Origin: Izhakiella capsodis
GTDB lineage: Bacteria; Pseudomonadota; Gammaproteobacteria; Enterobacterales; Enterobacteriaceae
DNA: 60,031 nucleotides
NCBI RefSeq assembly: GCF_900115045.1
Contig: NZ_FOVC01000015.1
Location: 1 to 60,031, forward strand
Reading direction: 5' to 3'
Shown here: positions 25,103-31,827 of the stretch, piece by piece
Position numbering within the stretch: position 1 is the stretch's first letter
How the letters are laid out: each line of letters begins with the position of its first letter
Notes under the pieces: model-generated
What the model saw: the letters and a program-made list of their open reading frames with translations, nothing else
Database searches by the model: none
What the model was told of the DNA's origin: nothing
Program-made: the position numbers and the translations under genes

Positions 25103-25124
25103 TCCCCTCTAAGATTAGAGGGGA
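25103..25124. promoter_or_regulatory. hairpin between precursor and radical SAM gene
   Basis: tcccctct and agagggga form an 8-bp stem around a 6-nt loop in the 40-bp gap between the two genes. The 3' arm runs into the ribosome site of the radical SAM gene. It can act as an attenuator or translational brake, giving more precursor than enzyme, as is common in peptide-modification operons. Confidence 0.65.
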
Positions 25125-25130
25125 GTAAGT

Positions 25131-25610
25131 TTAGAAGACAAAAGCTGCTACAGCTACAAAAACCTCCACTGCTACAGCCACATCAGTAACACCTGCAACG
25201 TTGGTTACTGCAACTGCATTAGCCACAGCCTCAGCATTCACGTCAACATTCGTATTTACCTGAGCTGAGCCAGTCAAAGCACTTTTGGATTTTGAAAGGT
25301 TCGCGTACAAAGTCATCAACTCTAAAGCCTGGGGATAATGCTTTTTGATATAATCAACATAAATATCTGCTGATTCTTTTAGTTTAGAATTAGCTTCAGT
25401 TGTATCGCTATACTGTTTAACAATATTGGCAATCATCTTAGACATGGTGACAAAATTTTCATCATTAACCAGATTTATCATCTGCTTAACATTTTCTGGA
25501 GTGCTGTTGTTTTCCTCTAATTGCTTTCTAATATTTATATCTGTGATTGCTGCGAAAAAAACATTAAACTGTTGTAAATCAGTGAGGCTTACTGTTATTT
25601 TAAAACTCAT
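25131..25610 (-). CDS. putative RiPP precursor with Val/Ala/Asn-rich C-terminal core
   Basis: 159 residues from ATG 25610, preceded by GGAGATGTAAA; the strong ribosome site decides this start over an upstream one at 25688. Residues 1-115 are charged and helical (leader-like; MSFKITVSLTDLQQF, DINIRKQLEEN). The last 44 residues have 15 Val, 12 Ala and 5 Asn, no Cys, and mostly alternate small polar and beta-branched residues (VNTNVDVNAEAVANAVAVTN, ending AVAAFVF). This pattern recalls polytheonamide-type proteusin cores, which radical SAM epimerases turn into beta-helical pores. The leader is not a clear Nif11 or nitrile-hydratase type. The next gene is a radical SAM enzyme; a lysis cassette precedes it. 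The RiPP role is inferred; a structural or membrane-active protein is the alternative. Confidence 0.6.
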   Translation of the reverse strand: MSFKITVSLTDLQQFNVFFAAITDINIRKQLEENNSTPENVKQMINLVNDENFVTMSKMIANIVKQYSDTTEANSKLKESADIYVDYIKKHYPQALELMTLYANLSKSKSALTGSAQVNTNVDVNAEAVANAVAVTNVAGVTDVAVAVEVFVAVAAFVF

Positions 25611-25771
25611 TTTACATCTCCAATTAAGAAATATTTTAAAAAGAAGAATAGTGCGTTTAATAATGCGAAAATATATATAATAAAACAATTAACTTCTAAA
25701 AAAACCACACCAACATGAATTAAAAACTCTATCCAAGTTACGAAAAATAATGCAAGTAAGTATTAAGTTAA

Positions 25772-26242
25772 CTAATTCTGATATTGCTCAGATATATACT
25801 TCTGTAAAAAACTTAGTTTTGCGTTATCCCTGATGATGGCAGCTCGTAGATCGAGAACATTTTGTCCAGCATTTTTACTGAGTTGGATGGTGGAATCATA
25901 GTCCATGCTGGAGGTGGTATGATTATGGGCTTGGGACATACCGGCGCATTTTCCTCTGATGTACATCCTGCGAGAGCCAGAGATAAGCTGACGCCGAAGT
26001 AAATTATTATTTTTTTCGGCCACATATAAAGCCTTAGTTTTAGATTCATCCAAAATCATTAATTGCTGTTGACGTTCATGTTCCTTAGCAAACGTAATCC
26101 TTTCTAAATTATACAATTTGGCTTTGTACGAGAGCATTGACTTATATTCATAATAAACACTCCTGTAATAAAACAAGGCTAACATTAAAGATAGAAATAC
26201 AAAAGTAATGCTGAAATAAAAGATATTTATGTAAGGCTTCAT
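25772..26242 (-). CDS. Rz-like inner-membrane spanin subunit
   Basis: 156 residues from ATG 26242 (MKPYINIFYFS), after GGGGGTAAA. The ATG overlaps the endolysin TGA by 4 bp. An N-terminal membrane helix (residues 5-25) is followed by a long charged coiled-coil region (AKEHERQQQLMILDESKTKA), as in phage i-spanins. It spans the periplasm and, with Rz1, fuses or disrupts the outer membrane in lysis. A second gene is nested in another frame, the classic Rz/Rz1 arrangement. Confidence 0.88.
   Translation of the reverse strand: MKPYINIFYFSITFVFLSLMLALFYYRSVYYEYKSMLSYKAKLYNLERITFAKEHERQQQLMILDESKTKALYVAEKNNNLLRRQLISGSRRMYIRGKCAGMSQAHNHTTSSMDYDSTIQLSKNAGQNVLDLRAAIIRDNAKLSFLQKYISEQYQN
25813..26025 (-). 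CDS. Rz1-like outer-membrane lipoprotein spanin, nested in Rz
   Basis: 70 residues from ATG 26025 (MWPKKIIIYFGVSLSLALAG), with AAGG six bases upstream. The lipobox LALAGC places the mature lipid-modified cysteine at residue 21. The mature part is proline-rich (CPKPIIIPPPAW), typical of Rz1. The gene lies wholly inside Rz in a different frame. The embedded lipoprotein signal is strong evidence that the cassette is selected as a spanin pair. Confidence 0.87.
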   Translation of the reverse strand: MWPKKIIIYFGVSLSLALAGCTSEENAPVCPKPIIIPPPAWTMIPPSNSVKMLDKMFSIYELPSSGITQN

Positions 26243-26727
26243 TTTACCCCCATTAAACACACTTCTCTTTCAATTCTTCTTCGATCAATGAGACCTTGCA
26301 GTACCTTGCCATCGGAATACACCCATCTGCTAAGCTCATTACAAGCAGCCCTTTCTCTTCCTTGATTAAGTCTTATCAAAAGCGTGGATTTATCGAAATT
26401 ATCAATACCTACATTATATACAAAAGAATATAGTGCTCCTCGAGTAGTAATAGGAATTTTTAACTTTATTTTGGCGCCTACCTGTTTTGCTACATTTCTA
26501 ATATCTCTATGAAGAATATATTTACATTCATTCTTTGTATATGTTCTATTCATTATGACATCACCGCCTGTATGCCCGTAGCAAACAGTATCTACACCAG
26601 AAACATCCAGATAAGGGTGATATCTTACCCCCTCCAGTCCATCACTACCTGAGATAAGAACTGAAGCAATGGCCATAGCACCACCCTTTACCGCAGCTAA
26701 AACTGCTTTCGTCAAAGCAATATTCAT
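26239..26727 (-). CDS. SAR-type phage endolysin (GH24 lysozyme)
   Basis: 162 residues from ATG 26727; a GTG at 26739 is also possible. The N-terminus (LTKAVLAAVKGGAMAIASVL) is a weak Ala/Gly-rich signal-anchor-release segment. The T4-type triad is intact: E-x8-D-x5-T in EGVRYHPYLDVSGVDTVCYG. It cuts the glycan of peptidoglycan after release from the membrane. It is first in a minus-strand operon with Rz/Rz1, and no holin gene is visible. No other phage genes are nearby, so this is a detached lysis module and not a prophage. Confidence 0.9.
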   Translation of the reverse strand: MNIALTKAVLAAVKGGAMAIASVLISGSDGLEGVRYHPYLDVSGVDTVCYGHTGGDVIMNRTYTKNECKYILHRDIRNVAKQVGAKIKLKIPITTRGALYSFVYNVGIDNFDKSTLLIRLNQGRERAACNELSRWVYSDGKVLQGLIDRRRIEREVCLMGVK

Positions 26728-26739
26728 TTTGAATCTCAC

Positions 26740-27208
26740 TCATAGGCGATGTACAACTAGTCTTATAGAGTATTTTTAAATCAAAGTCATGACCTAATTA
26801 ACATAGGGAACTCGTTCTTTTCACAAAATATAATAGCTATAAAAAAGTTTCAAAATACTATTTTTAATTATTTATAGCATTCATCTTTCCTTTTAAATTC
26901 TGGATTGACTCAACAAAACTAATTAATAAAATTAACACTCCATATTAATAATATGGATGGCGATGTGTTAATGTTAATTAATCTAAGGCTTAAGCTACAT
27001 TATGTTTTATCATTTTCATAGACGTTTAAATCTATTATTAAATGAGTAATTGATCGTTAGGACAGATCAATTAAAAAAATAAACAAAACCACAACAAAAG
27101 AAATATTTATCAAGAGAATCATCTTAGCGTTATTGTTTGTTTATTATTGCATCTTATCTACATAGTCCAACAATCAAACATTGCACTTTTATTTAAATTC
27201 CTTAGGTT
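26740..27208. promoter_or_regulatory. AT-rich upstream region of the lysis/RiPP operon
   Basis: About 470 bp with no convincing gene on either strand; I specifically looked for a holin and found none. It should contain the operon promoter. Several AT-rich inverted stretches are present (for example ccatattaataatatgg at 26940-26956), which could be a regulator site. Confidence 0.4.
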
Positions 27209-27397
27209 CTAGTTTCCTGCCAAAAATAGTAGCTTCTTCGTGTGCGCCACTTCCAACGCCGCTACATCATCCGGCGACAGCGTGTCGTCGAGAGAAAGGA
27301 AATCGTCAGCCAGCCAGAATGTTCCACAACAAAGTGTATTTTCCGGGAAACGGGCAAGCCGTGCGATGAAGGCTTTTACGGTCATATGTTTCTGCAT
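27209..27397 (-). pseudogene. truncated leading-region gene at the island's right border
   Basis: 62 codons: MTVKAFIARLARFPENTLC and LADDFLSLDDTLSPDDVAAL resemble the start of a small conserved IncF leading-region protein. The last dozen residues (HTKKLLFLAGN) lie in AT-rich DNA and look foreign. The gene seems to be cut by insertion of the AT-rich island near 27235. Confidence 0.45.
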
Positions 27398-27539
27398 CAG
27401 TTTTCCGGACAGTCTCCCGCCCGCCTCTCACTGTTAAGCACATGCAGGAGGCATCCCGTTGATGCCGTTCCCTGCTGCACGCTGCCTGTAGGCCGCAACG
27501 GATAACGGGTGATGATTCCAATTTACTGATAGTGTTTGA

Positions 27540-28690
27540 AGTGATTTACTGAATTTGGCCACCTGAGTTGAGGTGATATGCTCACCTCAGAATTTTACAG
27601 GTGAACCAATGAGCAAAGTATTTACTGCTGAATTTAAACTTAAAGCGGCAAAGCTGGTCCTTGACCAGAACTACACTCACGGCTAAGCGGCTAAGGCTAT
27701 GAACGTCAGTCTGTCAGCCGTCAACCGTTGAGTTAAATCGCTGCGTATGGAACGTCAGCGGAAAACGCCCCCGGGATTGCCGCTGACATCAGAACAGCTC
27801 GAAGTCAGGGAAATGAGAAAACGAATACAATGCCTTGAAATGGATAATGAAATCCTAAAAAAGGCTACCGCGCTCTTGATGTCGGACTCCCTGAACAGTT
27901 CACGCTAATTGACAGTCTGAAGGCGCAGTACTCGGGAGCACCGTTGTGTCCGCTGTTCGGTGTTCACCGGAGCAATTATCGCTACACACGTAAAAACAGC
28001 AGTGAGTCCGATGCTGACCGTGCCGTCAAACGCAGTCTTGTCAGTGAAGTCGGGAACGCCAGTGGAGGTTCTGCCGGGGCCAGAAGTATCGCCATTATGG
28101 TAACCAGCAAGGTCGTCAGACTCGGGCGATGGCTGGCCGGGCGACTGATGAAAGAACTCAGTATCACCAGTTGTCAGGTGCCGGCACATAAATACAAACG
28201 TGGAGGCAATGAGCATGCTGAAATCCCGAATCTTCTTGCCCGGCAGTTCGCTGTCACGGAGCCAGACCAGGTCTGGTGCGGTGATGTGACCTATATCTGG
28301 ACAGGCAAACGGTGGGCTTATCTGGCGGTGGTACTTGATCTGTTTGCCCGCAAACCAGTGGGCTGGGCGATGTCGTACTCACCGGACTCAGACCTCACCA
28401 TTAAAGCGCTTCAGATGGCGTGGCGCTACCGGATGACGCAGAGTATGAGTCGCCGGGGAAACTGCTGGGATAACAGCCCGATGGAGGGGTTCTTCCGTAG
28501 CCTGAAAAGTGAATGGGTATCGGCGACGGGCTATGAAAGCTTCGGGGAAGCGCAGTCGGCCATAATCCGGCATATCACGGGATACTACAGTGCGTCGGCC
28601 CCACGGGTATAACGGCGGCTTAATGCCAAATGAATCAGAGCGGCTGTTCCATGAACAGTCAGGTCGTGTGGCCAAAATTAGTTGACCACT
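27540..28690 (+). mobile_element. decayed IS3-family insertion sequence
   Basis: The ends are imperfect inverted repeats: agtgatttactgaatttggc at the left, with the right end the complement of agtggtcaactaattttggc. orfA starts at 27608 but carries two stops (after NYTHG and after SAVNR). orfB (27944-28612) keeps GDVTYIWTGKRWAYLAVVLD with the first acidic residues and RGNCWDNSPMEGFFRSLKSE with the last, but lacks about 50 residues between LQMAWRYR and MTQSM. The element cannot move by itself. A left-end fragment at 23373 came from the same type. Confidence 0.9.
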
Positions 28691-29132
28691 ACAAAAACAG
28701 AGCTTAAGGGTGCCCTCACGCCAGCGTAACAAAGAATACGCTGGCGTGAGGGCAGGAAAGTAAAAGGAGCGGTTATGCCTGCGGTATAGCTGCTCTTTTT
28801 TGTGGCCTCACGCTTTTTAATACCCGGCTGTGAATCTCTTCTGAAGAAATGTGGGCGACTTCCCTGACGGGAACCGGGCTGTCGTAAACGGAGCCGGTAA
28901 ACCTTCTCCGCCCTGCCGGGCTTCCATCCCACTGTCGCAACGTCAACACCGGCTCGCAGTGACCGTTCCGGTCACGCCGCTTTCACCATGTTACGCATTA
29001 TCCGGCGCTTTTCCTGGTGAATCCCCGCACGGAGGCTTACCAGCCGCTGGCGTATGGCTTCCATTCTCAGGAAGACCTGGCCTCGCAATTCCTTCTTGTT
29101 GCGACCGATTTTGCACCGGGTTTTTAACCCAA
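28691..29132. other. GC-rich gene-free stretch
   Basis: No gene. A stem at 28711-28755 (ctcacgccagcgta and tacgctggcgtgag) is a long near-perfect hairpin just beyond the IS end. At 28855-28884 the word gcgacttccctgacgggaac repeats a sequence found after ardA. Confidence 0.4.
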
Positions 29133-29414
29133 TTAGCGCATGTCGGCCTGATGATATACCTCGCTGTCGTTTCGCTTGCCTACGGCGACAACCAGCAGAA
29201 GGATTTGATCGTCGATAACCTCATAAACCAGCCTGTAGCCGGATGAGCGCAGTTTAATTTTATACCGGTTAGTTCTGCCGCTCAGCCTGGCCGATGGGAT
29301 ATGCGGGTCATGCACCCGTTCGGCAAGTTTTTTTTTAAACTGCTCACGAATGGTATGGCCCAGCTTTTCCCACTCTTTCAGCGCACGTCTGTCGAAAGCA
29401 AGTTTATAAGTCAT
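29133..29414 (-). CDS. stbE: RelE/StbE-type toxin
   Basis: 93 residues with the RelE layout: YKLAFDRRALKEWEKLG at the start, RLSGRTNRYKIKLRSSGYRL in the centre and YEVIDDQILLLVVAVGKR near the end. Such toxins cleave mRNA on the ribosome. The start overlaps the antitoxin stop by 11 bp. It resembles StbE of the plasmid stabilisation pair stbDE. Confidence 0.88.
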   Translation of the reverse strand: MTYKLAFDRRALKEWEKLGHTIREQFKKKLAERVHDPHIPSARLSGRTNRYKIKLRSSGYRLVYEVIDDQILLLVVAVGKRNDSEVYHQADMR

Positions 29415-29655
29415 CGAGATTTACGCTCACGATATCCGGATCTTTCATGCGTTCGTCTGCAACAGCGTTAAGTTGCGCGTCCTCGGCAAGGTCGCGGTAG
29501 TAAGCATAAAGCTCAGGGGGGACACAATAAAATGCTGGTTCATTGCGATTAAGTATAGCGACGGCATTACCTTCACCCTCCGCGACGGTTCCCATTGGAT
29601 TGCGCTTCAGAGCGGTGATGCTGGCGGCAATATTCGTCAGGATTTGATAAGTCAT
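29404..29655 (-). CDS. stbD: StbD/YefM-type antitoxin
   Basis: 83 residues, beginning MTYQILTNIAASITALKRNP and MGTVAEGEGNAVAILNRNEP, the Phd/YefM fold that binds DNA, followed by an acidic C-terminus that covers the toxin. It is first in the operon, with AGGAGCTAACT before the ATG, and should repress its own promoter. Inverted-like AT words at 29680-29725 (gatagatctta and others) are candidate operators. Confidence 0.88.
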   Translation of the reverse strand: MTYQILTNIAASITALKRNPMGTVAEGEGNAVAILNRNEPAFYCVPPELYAYYRDLAEDAQLNAVADERMKDPDIVSVNLDDL

Positions 29656-29927
29656 AGTTAGCTCCTGTTGCGTGATTTGATTTAAGGATAGATCTTAAAT
29701 GGTGCTTTTAAAAGTCTTTTAATGGTGCGATAAACCCTACTGCCGCGCTTCGCTTGCCATCCGACCCGTTGAGCCAGAATAAATTCTAACCCCCCCGGCC
29801 CGGAGCCGAAAAAAAACTCAGTCATCAGACAGGTGCCTTATAGCTGCACCGGCGCTGCCGTGTTCTGCCCGGAGGATAACGCCGTCACGACAGCCTGATT
29901 TAACGACTCTTTAATACAGGTGAATTT
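29656..29927. other. intergenic with deletion scar before trbB
   Basis: Contains the antitoxin promoter. Around 29830-29902 the plus strand reads VPYSCTGAAVFCPEDNAVTT to a stop, which may be the end of a lost transfer gene. The large block of transfer genes that precedes trbB in F plasmids is missing here. Confidence 0.4.
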
Positions 29928-30464
29928 ATGCGATGTATTCCTGCACTTCCCTTCCTTCTGTTGGCGTTCACGGCCAGCGCGTCCGTCAACGCCACCACCT
30001 GGGATGATATTGCCAGACTCGAAGCTCATAAACACACGCAGCAGAGCACCGGTGTATCGATTGCCACACAACCCGCCGAGGTATTACACCGGCTCAGCGA
30101 CGGGCGGCAGGTGAATCTTCGGGACTGGAAAATCGTCCTCTTTATGTCGTCGTCCTGCCCGCACTGCCATGCTTTCGATCCCGTACTGAAAGCGATTGCT
30201 AAGGAGACCGGCTTTTCAGTTTTCCCTTACACCCTCGATGGCCGGGGCGATGCGTCATGGCCGCAGGCCGTTCCGGCCCCGCCGATGGTGATCACTGAAT
30301 TCTTTGCGCAGGGCCTGCCTATTGCCACGCCTACGCTGTTTCTGGTGAACGTGAACAACATGAAAACCTATCCCCTTCAGCAGGGGGAAAGTGAGCGTGA
30401 AGCCTTTATAGCGCGGCTTGACGAAGTGCTGCGCTTCGCTATGGATCAGGGAGAAAACCGATGA
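29928..30464 (+). CDS. trbB: thioredoxin-like conjugation protein TrbB
   Basis: 178 residues with a signal peptide (PALPFLLLAFTASASVNA) and the active-site motif SSSCPHCHAF (C-x2-C). FFAQGLPIATPTLFLV supplies the cis-proline. F TrbB is a periplasmic disulfide isomerase (about 180 residues) that helps fold transfer proteins such as TraH. The stop overlaps the traH start by 4 bp. Confidence 0.92.
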   Translation: MRCIPALPFLLLAFTASASVNATTWDDIARLEAHKHTQQSTGVSIATQPAEVLHRLSDGRQVNLRDWKIVLFMSSSCPHCHAFDPVLKAIAKETGFSVFPYTLDGRGDASWPQAVPAPPMVITEFFAQGLPIATPTLFLVNVNNMKTYPLQQGESEREAFIARLDEVLRFAMDQGENR

Positions 30465-31825
30465 GCAGCATTCTGAAAAAAAGCGTGCTGGCCGGGGCGC
30501 TGTGCTGTTACACGCTGATGGCCGGAGCAAGCCTTAACGATGACATGAACAAATTCTTTGGCAAGCTGGGCTATGAGCAGAATACCACCACGCCGAAAGT
30601 CTGGCAGGGGCAGGCGGCAGGTTACGCCACGGGCGGGGCGCTCTATGCGCGCACCTCGGCTAAGGATGTGCAACTGGTGTCGCTCCAGCTACCCAGCCTG
30701 AACGCCGGTTGTGGCGGTATTGATATGTTTCTGGGTTCCTTTTCCTTTATCAGCAAAGATGAATTCATTCAGTTTGCCAAATCCATTCTCAGCAATGCGC
30801 CGGGTCTGTTTTTCGACCTGGCTCTGAAGACAGTGACACCGCAACTGGCGTCAGCAAAGGATTTTCTTCAGAAACTGGCGTCCGATGTTAACAGTTCCAA
30901 TATGAGCAGTTGTCAGGCCGCAAGGGCTATCGTTGGTGGGTTATGGCCGGAAACGCAGGAAAATGCCAGCGCGGTTTGTCAGACCATCGGCAGCGATTCC
31001 AACTTCTTTTCGGACTGGGCGGCAGCGCGTCAGGGCTGTGGCACCGGGGGGCAGTACAAAAACATGAGTAACAAAGCCGGGGCCGATATGAAAGACCAGG
31101 TGCTACGTAACAAAAACCTGATATGGGACTCGCTGGAAAAAAATCAGGTATTCAGCGGAAACAAAGAGCTAAAAGAGTTTGCCATGAGCATTACCGGCAC
31201 CATTATTTTTGATGATGATGGTAAGCCTCAGCCGCTTACGGCCATGACGACAAATGAAGATCTGATCCATGCGTTACTGCATGGCGGTACGGCCAAAATC
31301 TATACCTGTAATGACGCTGAATGTCTGAAAGTAACAATAGGGGAAGTGACGATCAGCGCAGATAACTCTCTTAGTGGTCAGGTCAATAAGATGTTGCAGA
31401 GCATTGGCAGCAAAGCCTATGCCGATGAAGCGCTGACGGAAAAGGAAAAAGGCTTTATTACGTCCACTTCTGTTCCGGTATTGCGTTATCTCGTTGATCC
31501 TCTCTCTCTGGGCGTATCGGATTCGGTTATCTACCAGCTTTCTGATTACATCAGCTTCGATATTCTCATCCAGTACATGCAGGAAGTGATGCAGCAGGCC
31601 CGCGTTATGCTGGCGAGTAAAAGTTATCCCGACAGTGCGCTTAAACCGTTGCAGGAAAGCATGGCAAACGCCAATCAGCAACTGGCAATCATGCAGTCCA
31701 GGGTTCAGGTACAGCAGGATGCGCTGATGGTTGTTGAGCGTCAGATGGGTTATATGCGCCAGCAACTGTCCGGACGTTTGCTTGACCGCTATCAGAATAA
31801 CTATCGCTTTTCCGGGGGACTGTAA
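30461..31825 (+). CDS. traH: conjugative transfer protein TraH
   Basis: 454 residues, about the F length (458). It has a signal peptide, SLNDDMNKFFGKLGYEQNTT, a cysteine-containing middle (SLNAGCGGIDMFLGSFSF, FSDWAAARQGCG), and a C-terminal coiled coil (MANANQQLAIMQSRVQVQQD). It is a periplasmic/outer-membrane part of F-type pilus assembly. It overlaps trbB and is 2 bp from traG. Confidence 0.95.
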   Translation: MSSILKKSVLAGALCCYTLMAGASLNDDMNKFFGKLGYEQNTTTPKVWQGQAAGYATGGALYARTSAKDVQLVSLQLPSLNAGCGGIDMFLGSFSFISKDEFIQFAKSILSNAPGLFFDLALKTVTPQLASAKDFLQKLASDVNSSNMSSCQAARAIVGGLWPETQENASAVCQTIGSDSNFFSDWAAARQGCGTGGQYKNMSNKAGADMKDQVLRNKNLIWDSLEKNQVFSGNKELKEFAMSITGTIIFDDDGKPQPLTAMTTNEDLIHALLHGGTAKIYTCNDAECLKVTIGEVTISADNSLSGQVNKMLQSIGSKAYADEALTEKEKGFITSTSVPVLRYLVDPLSLGVSDSVIYQLSDYISFDILIQYMQEVMQQARVMLASKSYPDSALKPLQESMANANQQLAIMQSRVQVQQDALMVVERQMGYMRQQLSGRLLDRYQNNYRFSGGL

Positions 31826-31827
31826 TT

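Noticed and set aside
26740..27208. Possible holin upstream of the endolysin
   Set aside because: No short frame with one to three membrane helices and a ribosome site was found on the minus strand.
23587..27208. Whole AT-rich island as a prophage remnant
   Set aside because: Only lysis genes of phage type are present; no structural, replication or integrase genes, and the other genes are radical SAM and precursor.
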